Source: Glutamicibacter sp. MNS18
GTDB lineage: Bacteria > Actinomycetota > Actinomycetes > Actinomycetales > Micrococcaceae
Assembly (NCBI RefSeq): GCF_026107515.2
Contig: NZ_JAPCHW010000001.1
Location: 1 to 64,000, forward strand
DNA: 64,000 nt
Direction: 5' to 3'
Position numbers and translations under genes: made by a program. Positions 25,861 through 34,875 of this stretch are shown here, in pieces. Position 1 is the first letter of the stretch, and the number at the start of each line of letters is the position of its first letter. A model generated the notes under the pieces. That model was not told where the DNA came from. It saw only the letters and a program-made list of their open reading frames with translations, and did no database searches.

Positions 25861-26002
25861 TGGCTCACTGCTTTCCTGTCATTTGACCTTGATCAGCTGC
25901 ACTTCCTGGGTACGACGCATCCAAGAAAAGATACAGGAACTTCGATCGTTCAAGGAGGAACACCAAAGCAAAGCAAAACCAAACGATGACGATGCAGCTA
26001 CG

Positions 26003-27958
26003 TTAGGAGTCGCCGTACAGCTGCCGGCGGTCCTCCTGATCCCCGGTGGACCATTCGGCGATCCACGGTCCGGTGCCTTCCGAGACATCCCGGATCCCGG
26101 CTTCAAGCCAGCGGAAATCCCCGTTCAGCAGCTGTTTGGCCACTTGTTCATCGGTCTGCGTGGTGTTGTCCCAGAGCCGTTCGAAATGTTCCTCGCAGCG
26201 TTCGGTGGCCTGTTCGCAGAAGGCCTCGGCCAATACCAGCGCCGAGGCGTGCTCGGGGGAACCGTTCATTTCCAGGGCATGGGTCTTGGTGATGACCGCG
26301 GACATGGCGAAGAGCTCGGCACCGATATCCACGATGTGCCCCAGGAAGACCTGTTGGCGTTCCATACCGGCCTGCCAGCGCGCCATGCCGGCGAAGGATT
26401 GGCGGGCGATGCGGCGCGAGGCCCGCTCCACGAAGCGCAGGTGCCTGGCCAGCGGACCATGCCCCGAATAGGCGTTGGGCAGGTTGCCCGAGCCCAGGGC
26501 CAGCTGCGGCAACCACTTGGCGTAGAACCCGGAGGCACCCCACGCGGCCTTGGCCTTTTCCTCCATGGTCGAATCGGCCTTGGCCAAATCGCCGGCGGCC
26601 TGCAGGTGGGCATCCACTGCCTCGCGGGCGATCAGCAGGTGCATGATCTCGGTGGAGCCTTCGAAGATCCGGTTGATGCGCAGATCACGGAGCAGCTGTT
26701 CCACCGGTACGGCACGCTCGCCGCGGGCTGCCTGGGAGGCGGCGGTCTCGTAGCCGCGCCCACCACGGATCTGCAGCAGTTCGTCGGCGATCGTGCACGA
26801 GACCTCGGAACTGTAGAGCTTGGCCAGCGCGGCCTCGATCCGCACGTCCTTCATGCCGGCATCCGCCAGCGAGGCGCTGAGCTCGAACACCGCTTCCAGT
26901 GCATAGGTGCTGGAGGCGATATAGGACAGCTTGGAGGCGATGGCCTGGTGCTTGCCGACTGGGTGCCCCCACTGCACACGGGCGGCCGACCATTCGCGGG
27001 CGATCTTGGTGGCCCACTTGCCGGCTCCTGCACACATGGCCGGAATGGACAGCCTTCCGGTGTTCAGGGTGCTCAGTGCGATCTTCAGCCCGCTACCCTC
27101 CTTGCCCAGGCGGTTGGCGGTCGGGACCCGTACCTGGCGGAAGCGGGTGACCCCGTTTTCGATCCCGCGCAGCCCCATGAAGGCGTTGCGGTTTTCCACC
27201 GTAACGCCCTCGGTGTCGGCCTCGACGATAAATGCGGTGATCCCGCCCTTACCTGCAGGGGCATCACCGTGGGCCTCGTGGGGTTCAACGGCGGCCATCA
27301 CCACCAGCAATTCGGCGACCACCCCGTTGGTGGTCCACAGTTTGGCCCCATCAATGACATAGTGTTCCCCGTCATCGCCCAGCCTGGCGGTGGTGCCCAA
27401 CCTGGCCGGATCCGATCCGACATCGTTTTCGGTGAGCAGGAAGGCGCTGATGGCCCCGGCCGCACACCGCGGAAGGTAGGCCTGCTTCTGTTCCTCGGTG
27501 CCGAAGCTCTTAACCGGCTCGGGAACGCCAATGGACTGGTGCGCCGAGAGCAGCGCCCCGATGGCAGGGGATACCGAACCGATGCGCATCAAGGCCCGGC
27601 CGTAGTCCAGCAGGCTCAGTTCCAACCCGCCGTACTTGCGGGGGATCTTCATCCCGAAGGCACCGATCTCGCGGAGCGCGGCCACGGTCTCGTCCGGGAT
27701 ACGGCCCTCGGTCTCGATGCGGGTGGCGTCGATGGAATCAACGACATCGTCGAGCACTTGCAGGAACTGCTCGCCACGCGCCGCGGCTTCCGGGTCGGGT
27801 TGCGGGAAGGGATCGATAAGGGAGAAATCCACATCCCCCATATACAGGCCCTTGGCGAAGCTGGGGCGCTGCCACTCCTGGTCCCTGGACTGCTCGGCGA
27901 CTTCACGGGCTCGCGCCGCATCGACATGGTGGGTTGACGTACCGGCTTGATGGTTCAT
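26003..27958 (-). CDS. Acyl-CoA dehydrogenase family protein, long form
   Basis: A 651-residue FAD-dependent acyl-CoA dehydrogenase, longer than the usual 380-400. The N-terminal alpha domain (about 50-160) carries KIPRKYGGLELSLLDYGR, the beta domain has AFLLTENDVGSDPARLGTTA and the C-terminal alpha domain includes ELLQIRGGRGYETA and RINRIFEGSTEIMHLLIAREA, where the latter overlaps the FAD and catalytic Glu region. About 180 extra C-terminal residues make it like VLCAD/ACAD9 enzymes. The frame extends 52 codons upstream, but ATG 27958 with AAAGGAT is the better start. It lies alone between aminotransferase genes; a role in fatty or branched acyl-CoA oxidation is likely, the substrate unknown. 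Confidence 0.88.
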   Translation of the reverse strand: MNHQAGTSTHHVDAARAREVAEQSRDQEWQRPSFAKGLYMGDVDFSLIDPFPQPDPEAAARGEQFLQVLDDVVDSIDATRIETEGRIPDETVAALREIGAFGMKIPRKYGGLELSLLDYGRALMRIGSVSPAIGALLSAHQSIGVPEPVKSFGTEEQKQAYLPRCAAGAISAFLLTENDVGSDPARLGTTARLGDDGEHYVIDGAKLWTTNGVVAELLVVMAAVEPHEAHGDAPAGKGGITAFIVEADTEGVTVENRNAFMGLRGIENGVTRFRQVRVPTANRLGKEGSGLKIALSTLNTGRLSIPAMCAGAGKWATKIAREWSAARVQWGHPVGKHQAIASKLSYIASSTYALEAVFELSASLADAGMKDVRIEAALAKLYSSEVSCTIADELLQIRGGRGYETAASQAARGERAVPVEQLLRDLRINRIFEGSTEIMHLLIAREAVDAHLQAAGDLAKADSTMEEKAKAAWGASGFYAKWLPQLALGSGNLPNAYSGHGPLARHLRFVERASRRIARQSFAGMARWQAGMERQQVFLGHIVDIGAELFAMSAVITKTHALEMNGSPEHASALVLAEAFCEQATERCEEHFERLWDNTTQTDEQVAKQLLNGDFRWLEAGIRDVSEGTGPWIAEWSTGDQEDRRQLYGDS

Positions 27959-28168
27959 GGCAGATCCTTTGCACCAGTGCACTGTCTGCCGGCGACCAGC
28001 AGACTTGCCGTACCGTTGGGGGTGTCCCCAGCCTAGCGCCGAAAGTGACTGACCGGTAGGGGTGCCCGGCAGAGACGACCGATGGTGCAAACCGTCCGGG
28101 TAACCGGGCTGCATCGATCCGTTGCCCCGCGCTGTTTGCTGGACAACGGTTCGATGCCGGATTCCGGG

Positions 28169-29551
28169 TTAGATCTTGTTCGCCGCCTCGCCGAGTACCG
28201 AACGCAGGATCGATTCGATCTCATCGAATTCTGGTTGCCCAATCGTGATCGGGGGAGCCAGCTGGATCACCGGGTCGCCGCGGTCATCGGCACGGCAGTA
28301 CAGTCCCGCCTCCCACAGGGCGGGGGAGAGGTATTGGCGCAGTAGCCGTTCGGATTCCTCATCGTTGAAGGTTTCCTTGGTGGATTTGTCCTTGACCAAC
28401 TCGATGCCGTAGAAGTACCCGGCACCGCGCACATCCCCGACGATGTCCAGATCCTTGAGCTTCTCCAGGGTTTCCTTGAACTTGTCGGCATTCTCCCTGA
28501 CGTTCTCGTTCAGGCCCTCGCGTTCGAAGATATCCAGGTTGGCCATGGCCACAGCCGCCGCGACCGGGTGCCCGCCGAAAGTGTACCCGTGGTAGAAGGT
28601 GTTCTGCTCCTTGGCGAACGGTTCGAAAAGCCGGTCGGAAACCACCATGGCGCCCAGCGGGACGTAGCCGCTGGTGATGGCCTTAGCTGTGGTGATGATA
28701 TCCGGGACGTAGTTGAAGTCGTTGCAGGCGAACATCGAGCCGATGCGACCGAAGGCGCAGATGGTCTCATCCGAGACCAGCAGTACGTCGTTCTCGTCGC
28801 AGATTTCCCGTACCCGTTCGAAGTAGCCCGGCGGCGGCGGGAAGCATCCGCCCGAGTTCTGCACCGGTTCCAGGAACACCGCGGCCACCGAATCGGCTCC
28901 CTCGAATTCGATGGCTTCACGGATCCGTTCGGCAGCCCACAGGCCGAAGTCCTTTTCGTTGTCGGCAAACATCTCCGGCGCGCGGTAGAAGTTCGTGTTC
29001 GGCACCCGGAATGTCCCCGGGACCAACGGCTCGAAAGGGGTCTTCATATCGGGAAGGGAGGTGATGGCCAAGGCCCCCTGCGGGGTGCCATGGTAGGCCA
29101 GCGCACGGGAGATCACCTTGGTTTTTCCCGGCTTGCCCTTCATCTTGAAATGCTGTTTGGCCAGTTTGAAGGCCGACTCGACCGCTTCTCCGCCGCCGGT
29201 GGTGAAGAAGACCCGGTTCAGATCCCCGGGTGCGTAGCCTGCCAACCGTTCGGCCAAGTCGATGGCCGGTTCATGGGCATATGACCACAGCGGCATGAAC
29301 GCCAGTTGCTCTGCCTGCTTGGCCATGACCTCGGCCAGTTCCGTTCGCCCGTGCCCGGCATTGACAACGAACAATCCCGACAGTCCGTCGAAGTATTCCC
29401 TGCCCCGGTCATCATAGATATGGTGCCCCTCACCGCGGGAGATGATGGGGACTTTTCCTCCGGCAGCCAGTGAGGAATGCCGTGCCATATGCATCCAAAG
29501 GTGGTCGCGTGCAGCTTGTTGGCGGTCCGTACCGCGTGGAGTGCTACTCAT
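28169..29551 (-). CDS. Class III aminotransferase (polyamine/omega-amino acid type)
   Basis: A 460-residue class III aminotransferase. It has FFTTGGGEAVESAFKLAKQ, a cofactor-binding VLLVSDETICAFGRIG and the PLP lysine in IITTAKAITSGYVPLGAM. The start overlaps the stop of the upstream Lrp-type gene (ATGA junction), so it is co-translated with its regulator. The divergent operon encodes a polyamine-type ABC transporter, so putrescine, cadaverine or GABA is the probable donor and pyruvate the acceptor. It belongs to a different subgroup from the aminotransferase at 20.5 kb (motifs differ) and is not a recent duplicate. Confidence 0.88.
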   Translation of the reverse strand: MSSTPRGTDRQQAARDHLWMHMARHSSLAAGGKVPIISRGEGHHIYDDRGREYFDGLSGLFVVNAGHGRTELAEVMAKQAEQLAFMPLWSYAHEPAIDLAERLAGYAPGDLNRVFFTTGGGEAVESAFKLAKQHFKMKGKPGKTKVISRALAYHGTPQGALAITSLPDMKTPFEPLVPGTFRVPNTNFYRAPEMFADNEKDFGLWAAERIREAIEFEGADSVAAVFLEPVQNSGGCFPPPPGYFERVREICDENDVLLVSDETICAFGRIGSMFACNDFNYVPDIITTAKAITSGYVPLGAMVVSDRLFEPFAKEQNTFYHGYTFGGHPVAAAVAMANLDIFEREGLNENVRENADKFKETLEKLKDLDIVGDVRGAGYFYGIELVKDKSTKETFNDEESERLLRQYLSPALWEAGLYCRADDRGDPVIQLAPPITIGQPEFDEIESILRSVLGEAANKI

Positions 29552-30021
29552 CGTGTTCCCCAGTTGTATTCCTGTTTTTTCAGTGAGAGGTACATGAAGG
29601 TCGTGGTGCTTTGCACACCTTCGATACCCCGGATCTTGGTGACGACCCTCAGCAGGTCCTCGTCGTTCGCGCAGATGACCTCGGCCAGGATGTCACTGGG
29701 CCCGGCGGTCACGACGCAGTAGTCGACCTCGGGCAGAGCCGCGATCCGATCGGCGGTCGCGTTGATGTCCTGGGCGGCCACGATGCCGATCATGGCCTGG
29801 CGCGTGAAACCCAACTGCAGCGGATCGGTGACGGCCACGATTTGCATGGTCCGGTTCTCCACGAGCTTCTGCACCCGTTGCCGGACTGCGGCCTCGCTGA
29901 GCCCCACTGCCTTGCCGATCGCCGCGTAGGATCGGCGGCCATCCTCCTGGAGCTGTTCAATGATCTGTTTGGAAATCGCGTCAATCGCGTTCCCGGGCCC
30001 ACCATTGTGCGGTACCGTCAT
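29548..30021 (-). CDS. Lrp/AsnC family transcriptional regulator
   Basis: A 157-residue Lrp/AsnC regulator: N-terminal winged helix (about 12-60; ISKQIIEQLQEDGRRSYAAI and GLSEAAVRQRVQKL) and C-terminal RAM ligand domain (about 75-150; QAMIGIVAAQDINATA and DLLRVVTKIRGIEGVQST). The frame is open for 70 codons upstream; ATG 30021 gives the standard length with a GGGAGG SD. It leads an operon with the aminotransferase and faces the polyamine ABC operon across a 270-bp gap with a palindrome, so it is the likely local regulator of both. Confidence 0.92.
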   Translation of the reverse strand: MTVPHNGGPGNAIDAISKQIIEQLQEDGRRSYAAIGKAVGLSEAAVRQRVQKLVENRTMQIVAVTDPLQLGFTRQAMIGIVAAQDINATADRIAALPEVDYCVVTAGPSDILAEVICANDEDLLRVVTKIRGIEGVQSTTTFMYLSLKKQEYNWGTR

Positions 30022-30148
30022 ATCCCATCGACCTCCCCGGTCACCACCGATGCGCCCGACACCGCCTTGGTGTGCGGCAAATCGAGCATACGACCGACCA
30101 TACAGCCACGGAAACGGTTGTGGAAGTGCCTGACTGAAAAAGATTTCG

Positions 30149-30164
30149 TTGAGAAGCTTCGCAA
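30149..30164. promoter_or_regulatory. Candidate Lrp-type operator, aminotransferase/polyamine divergent region
   Basis: TTGAGAAGCTTCGCAA is palindromic at 14 of 16 positions (TTGxGAAGCTTCxCAA). It lies midway between the Lrp gene start (30021) and the SBP gene start (30291) within an AT-rich stretch, as expected for a shared divergent operator. Confidence 0.5.
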
Positions 30165-30290
30165 TTGATGGTGGATTCTTGGGTGCAACTCTTGTTTCAC
30201 GCTGTGTTTGCTGGAATGATGAGCGACACAATCAGCATGTGGCCCAGGCCATATACCTCATATTGGAACCTTGCTGGCAAAGGAAACCTC

Positions 30291-31529
30291 ATGTCTCACT
30301 CGCAAAGACGACGTCCAGAAGATCCGCAGATCCGCGCATTGGCCCAGATGATTGCCTCCCGGTCGATGTCCCGCCGTTCGGTATTGGGGGCGGCCGGTGC
30401 CCTGGGGGTGACGGGGTTGCTGGCCGCCTGCGGTACCAGCGGCACCTCCGGGGGCGGGGGCACTTCCGCAGCCCCGGTGGATGTCACGGATCTGTCCGAG
30501 TCGGAGAAGATCGTGAACTGGGCCAACTGGACCCTGTATCTGGATTACGACGATGGGACCAAGAAGTATCCGACCCTGGAGCAGTTCAAGGAACTGACGG
30601 GCATCAGCACCAACTACTCCGAGGACATCGACGGCAACGACACCTACTACGGCAAGGTCCAGGCGCAATTAAACGCGGGCCAGGACATCGGCCAGGACAT
30701 CGTGACCCTCACCGACTGGATGGCTGCCCGGATCATCCGCCAGGGATTCACCCAGGAGCTGGACCACGCCAATATCCCTAACATCTCCAACCTGCTGCCT
30801 AATCTGCAGGAGGTCGACTTCGACCCCGGACGCCATCACTCGTTGACCTGGCAGTCGGGCTATGCCGGCATCGCCTGGAACAAGTCGCGCTTCCCCAAGG
30901 GCCTGAAATCGGTCTCCGACCTGTGGCAGCCGGAGCTGAAGGGGCGGATCACGGTCTTGGATGAAATGCGTGACACCATGGGCCTGCTGCTGTTGGACGC
31001 CGGGGTGGACATCTCCGGCCAATGGGGCGAATCGGAATTCGGTGCCGGTCTGGATGTGCTGCGTGAGAACATCGCCAGCGGACAGATCCGCCAGGTCAAG
31101 GGCAACTCCTACAAGGAGGACTTCATTTCCGGGGATGCCATTGCCGGGATCGTATGGTCCGGGGACATCGTGCAGATGAACTTCGAAAATGACGACCAAT
31201 GGGAATTCGTCATTCCCGAAGGCGGTGGAACGCTGTGGAGCGACAACATGCTGGTCCCGGTCGCCTCGCCGCACAAGGCCAACGCCGAACGGCTCATGGA
31301 CTTCTACTACCAGCCGGAAGTCGCCGCCCAGGTCGCCGCCTATGTGAACTTCATATCCCCGGTGGTCGGGGCCCGAGAGGCCATGGAAGCCATTGACCCC
31401 GAACTCGTGGATAACCCGTTGATCTTCCCGACGGACGATGACCTGGAACATGCCTATGCGTTCAGGTCCCTGGACGCGGACGAGGAAACCTCGTTCACCT
31501 CGGAATTCCAGCAAAGCATCGGAGCCTGA
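30291..31529 (+). CDS. Polyamine-type ABC substrate-binding lipoprotein 1
   Basis: A 412-residue PotD/PotF-like solute-binding protein. The N-terminus combines a twin-arginine-like SRRSVLGAAG with a lipobox LLAACG, so it is probably a Tat-exported lipoprotein. The mature part has WANWTLYLDYDDGTKKYPTL and NWYED-like NYSEDIDGNDTYYGK near the ligand site, DIGQDIVTLTDWMAARII and a polyamine-family ITVLDEMRDTMGL. ATG 30291 after AAGGA is chosen; the frame opens 42 codons earlier. It is the first gene of a five-gene operon with a close paralogue directly downstream. The substrate is presumably putrescine or spermidine. Confidence 0.9.
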   Translation: MSHSQRRRPEDPQIRALAQMIASRSMSRRSVLGAAGALGVTGLLAACGTSGTSGGGGTSAAPVDVTDLSESEKIVNWANWTLYLDYDDGTKKYPTLEQFKELTGISTNYSEDIDGNDTYYGKVQAQLNAGQDIGQDIVTLTDWMAARIIRQGFTQELDHANIPNISNLLPNLQEVDFDPGRHHSLTWQSGYAGIAWNKSRFPKGLKSVSDLWQPELKGRITVLDEMRDTMGLLLLDAGVDISGQWGESEFGAGLDVLRENIASGQIRQVKGNSYKEDFISGDAIAGIVWSGDIVQMNFENDDQWEFVIPEGGGTLWSDNMLVPVASPHKANAERLMDFYYQPEVAAQVAAYVNFISPVVGAREAMEAIDPELVDNPLIFPTDDDLEHAYAFRSLDADEETSFTSEFQQSIGA

Positions 31530-31550
31530 GAAGACAGGGGTGGAATAGTC

Positions 31551-32780
31551 ATGACCCGCAAACAGGCGGTGGCCAACCAGCACAGGCAGTTGTCCTTGGC
31601 GTTGACAGAGGCCCGGCTCAGCCGTCGCGGAGTCCTGTCCGGTGCAGCAGGCCTCGCACTGGCCGGACTGCTTGCTTCCTGCGGCACCGGTGGGACCGGC
31701 GACACCGGTTCCACCGGTTCGGGTCTTTCCCCGGCCGAGGATATCTCGGCGACGGACAAACGGCTGGGTTGGGCCAACTGGACCCTGTACCTGGACTACG
31801 ACGACCAGGCCAAGAACTATCCCACGCTGGAAAAGTTCATGGAACGCTCCGGCATCGATGTGCGCTATGCCGAGGACATCGACTCGAACGATTCCTACTA
31901 CGGGAAGATCCAAGGTCAGCTTTCGGCGGGCCAGGATATCGGCCAGGACCTGGTCACCCTGACCGACTGGATGAGCGAAAGGCTCATCCGGCGCGGCTAC
32001 GTGCAGGAACTGGACCACGCCAATATCCCGAACATCACCAACCTGCTGCCTGAACTGAAGGACGTACGGTTCGATCCGGGCCGGAGGCACTCGCTGACCT
32101 GGCAGTCAGGGTATACCGGACTGGCGTGGAACAAGAAGGCCTTCCCGAAAGGCCTGCGCAATGTCGAGGACCTGTGGGATCCGCAGTTGAAGGGCCGGAT
32201 CACCGTGCTGGATGAAATGCGTGACACCATGCCGATGCTGATGCTGGATCAGGGGGTGGACATCGCCGGGGACTGGGGGCAAGACGAATACGCCGCGGCC
32301 TTGGAGGTGCTCGAACGCAATATCAGCAACGGCCAGATCCGCCAGGTCAAGGGCAATTCGTACAAGCAGGACTTCGTCACTGGTGATGCACTGGCCGGCA
32401 TCGTGTACTCGGGGGATATCACCCAGCTGAATTTCGAGGAAGGGGACCAGTGGGAGTTCACCTTGCCCGAAAGGCGCGGATTGATTTGGTCCGATAACTT
32501 CCTGGTTCCCATCGGTGCCAGGCACAAGGCCAATGCTGAAGAGCTGATGAACTTCTACTACGATCCCGAGGTGGCCGCGGAGGTGGCCGCCTACGTGAAC
32601 TACCTGTGTCCGGTGGTGGGGGCCCAGGAGGCAATGGAGAAGATCGACCCGGAGCTGGTCGACGATCCGCTGATCTTCCCGGACGCGGAGTTCCTGGAAA
32701 AAGCCACCACTGAACGTGAACTGTCGGTGGACGAGGAAACCGACCTGCAAAACCAATTCCAAGCCGTTATCGGGGTATAG
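31551..32780 (+). CDS. Polyamine-type ABC substrate-binding lipoprotein 2 (tandem paralogue)
   Basis: A 409-residue close paralogue of the preceding protein, with the same twin-arginine-like start (SRRGVLSGAAG), lipobox (LLASCG) and long identical blocks such as WANWTLYLDYDD, ELDHANIPNI and ITVLDEMRDTM. The two genes are 21 bp apart, so this is a tandem duplication. Differences cluster in the ligand half (for example SNDSYYGKIQGQLSAGQD, FEEGDQWEFTLPERRGLIW), which suggests that the two receptors recognise different amines and feed one permease. The start ATG 31551 has GGGGTGG upstream. Confidence 0.9.
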   Translation: MTRKQAVANQHRQLSLALTEARLSRRGVLSGAAGLALAGLLASCGTGGTGDTGSTGSGLSPAEDISATDKRLGWANWTLYLDYDDQAKNYPTLEKFMERSGIDVRYAEDIDSNDSYYGKIQGQLSAGQDIGQDLVTLTDWMSERLIRRGYVQELDHANIPNITNLLPELKDVRFDPGRRHSLTWQSGYTGLAWNKKAFPKGLRNVEDLWDPQLKGRITVLDEMRDTMPMLMLDQGVDIAGDWGQDEYAAALEVLERNISNGQIRQVKGNSYKQDFVTGDALAGIVYSGDITQLNFEEGDQWEFTLPERRGLIWSDNFLVPIGARHKANAEELMNFYYDPEVAAEVAAYVNYLCPVVGAQEAMEKIDPELVDDPLIFPDAEFLEKATTERELSVDEETDLQNQFQAVIGV

Positions 32781-32785
32781 GCCAG

Positions 32786-33937
32786 ATGGATACAGAAACA
32801 CAGACCACTCGACGTCGGGCCCGCGGTTCATCCGAGGGCGCGGACCTTGAACTGACCGGTATCTGCAAACGCTTCGCGGAATTCATCGCCGTGGACCAAC
32901 TGGACCTGGTGGTTCCCTCGGGCAAGTTCTTCGCCCTGCTGGGGCCCTCTGGATGCGGCAAGTCGACCACCTTGCGGATGATCGCCGGGCTTGAGGCCCC
33001 CAGCGAAGGCAGTATTTCCATTGGTGGCCAGGACGTGACCGAGCTACCCAGCCACAAACGTCCGGTCAATACCGTATTCCAGTCCTATGCGTTGTTTCCG
33101 CATATGAGCGTCCTGGAAAATGTCGCCTTCGGGCTTAAGCGCAAGAAGGACCGCGAGGCGATGCCCAAGGCCAAGGCGGCCCTGGAAATGGTCGAACTGG
33201 GACATCTGGCCACGCGCAAACCCGCCCAGCTCTCCGGCGGGCAGCAGCAACGCGTCGCACTGGCCAGGGCGCTGGTGAACCGGCCGCAGGTATTGCTGCT
33301 GGACGAGCCGCTCGGTGCCCTGGACATGAAACTGCGCCGTCAGATGCAGTTGGAATTGAAAACCATACAGACCGAGGTCGGCCTGACCTTCATCCACGTC
33401 ACCCACGACCAGGAGGAGGCGATGACCATGGCCGATGTGGTCGCGGTGATGAACGAAGGACGCATCGAGCAGTTGGGGCCGCCGCGAGAATTGTACGAGC
33501 TGCCCCGCACCGCCTTCGTGGCGAATTTCCTGGGAAAATCAAACCTGATGCGCGGCACCGTCAGCGGCCAGGAGGACCAGCTGCTCAGCGTGGATGTCGC
33601 AGGTAACAGGATCCTGCTTCCGGCGGCCAGGGCGGTGGCCACCGAAGGGGAGATCATGGTGGGGATCCGCCCGGAGAAACTGCAGATCTCGGCAACCGAG
33701 GACACAACCGCCGGAATGAACCGGCTGGACGGCATTGTCAAGGACGCCTCCTTTACCGGGACCACCACCGAATACCTGATCGAGGTCGAGGGTATCGGCT
33801 TGATCGGCACCTTCGCGCAGAATCGCGGCCAGCAGCCCGGCGAGATGGGGCAACGGGTCTTCCTGTCCTGGGATCCGGTCCACACCTTCGGGCTACGGGG
33901 CAGTGAAAGCGAATTGGCCGGGGTGGAAGAGGCATGA
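32786..33937 (+). CDS. potA: Polyamine-type ABC transporter ATP-binding protein
   Basis: A 383-residue ATPase of the PotA type. Walker A GPSGCGKSTT (about residues 53-62), Q-loop FQSYALFPHMSV, signature LSGGQQQRVALARAL and Walker B VLLLDEPLGALD are all intact, with a switch His in THDQEEAMTMAD. A C-terminal TOBE-like domain (about 290-380) follows. It begins 6 bp after the second binding-protein gene, and its stop overlaps the start of the first permease (ATGA). Powers import of polyamine through the two permeases that follow. Confidence 0.92.
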   Translation: MDTETQTTRRRARGSSEGADLELTGICKRFAEFIAVDQLDLVVPSGKFFALLGPSGCGKSTTLRMIAGLEAPSEGSISIGGQDVTELPSHKRPVNTVFQSYALFPHMSVLENVAFGLKRKKDREAMPKAKAALEMVELGHLATRKPAQLSGGQQQRVALARALVNRPQVLLLDEPLGALDMKLRRQMQLELKTIQTEVGLTFIHVTHDQEEAMTMADVVAVMNEGRIEQLGPPRELYELPRTAFVANFLGKSNLMRGTVSGQEDQLLSVDVAGNRILLPAARAVATEGEIMVGIRPEKLQISATEDTTAGMNRLDGIVKDASFTGTTTEYLIEVEGIGLIGTFAQNRGQQPGEMGQRVFLSWDPVHTFGLRGSESELAGVEEA

Positions 33938-34866
33938 GTTCCCGGGTTCTTGGCAGACGGGGGAAAAAACTGGATCTGCGTAGCGCGGAGGAATTACGGG
34001 CCGAACGCCGGAAGGGGCGCACCGGACAGTATCTGGTGCTTCCCGGGATGATCGGCCTGGCGCTGTTCTTCGCACTGCCCGTCCTGGTGCTGCTGGCGAT
34101 GTCCCTCTACACCAAACCGCCGGGTGCCGAGATCGGCGAGTTCGTCCCTGCCCTGCAATTCAGCAACTATGCGGTGATGCTCGAGGCCTATTGGCCGGTG
34201 CTGTTGCGCTCCTTTTGGTTTGCGCTGATCGCCACGGTGCTGGCATTGCTCATCGGATACCCGATGGCCTACCTGGTGGCGGTCCGCTTGCGGCAACACG
34301 GACTGCTTAAGGGGATCCTGCTGGTCCTGCTCATCGCCCCGTTCTTCTCCAGCTTCATCCTGCGGACCCAGGCGTGGAAACAGATCCTGTCCGATGAGGG
34401 GTTTATCGCCCAGACATTGAAGGCGGTGTCCCTGCTGCCTGCCGATGGCCACCTGACCGCGACACCTATCGCGGTGGTTGCCGGTCTGACCTACAATTTC
34501 CTGCCCTTCATGGTGTTGCCGATCTACGCCAATCTGGATCGGCTCGACACCCGCTTGCTGGAGGCCTCCGGAGATCTGTACGCCAACCCCGTGACCACGT
34601 TCACCAAGGTCACCCTGCCCTTGTCCGCCTCGGGGGTTTTCGCCGGAACACTGCTGACCTTCATTCCCGCGGCCGGTGACTATATCAATGCCTCGTTGCT
34701 GGGCAACAACCGCAACACCACCATGATCGGGCAGGTCATCGACTCACGATTCTTCCGGGTCATCGACTACCCGGGAGCCGCGGCACTGAGCTTCGTGCTG
34801 ATGGTCTCGATCCTGATTCTGGTGATCATCTATATTCGGCGCTTCGGCACCAGGGAATTGATGTAG
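33934..34866 (+). CDS. potB: Polyamine-type ABC transporter permease 1
   Basis: A 310-residue inner-membrane permease of the PotB type with six TM helices after a basic cytoplasmic N-terminus. The EAA loop EASGDLYANPVTTFTKVTLP (about 209-228) is the coupling site for PotA. The ATG overlaps the potA stop. The N-terminal ELRAERRKGRTGQYLVLPG is typical of the actinobacterial members. Confidence 0.9.
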   Translation: MSSRVLGRRGKKLDLRSAEELRAERRKGRTGQYLVLPGMIGLALFFALPVLVLLAMSLYTKPPGAEIGEFVPALQFSNYAVMLEAYWPVLLRSFWFALIATVLALLIGYPMAYLVAVRLRQHGLLKGILLVLLIAPFFSSFILRTQAWKQILSDEGFIAQTLKAVSLLPADGHLTATPIAVVAGLTYNFLPFMVLPIYANLDRLDTRLLEASGDLYANPVTTFTKVTLPLSASGVFAGTLLTFIPAAGDYINASLLGNNRNTTMIGQVIDSRFFRVIDYPGAAALSFVLMVSILILVIIYIRRFGTRELM

Positions 34867-34875
34867 GAGCTGACG

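Noticed and set aside
25883-27937. 684-codon frame on the + strand
   Set aside because: Shadow of the acyl-CoA dehydrogenase gene, which has all family motifs on the other strand.
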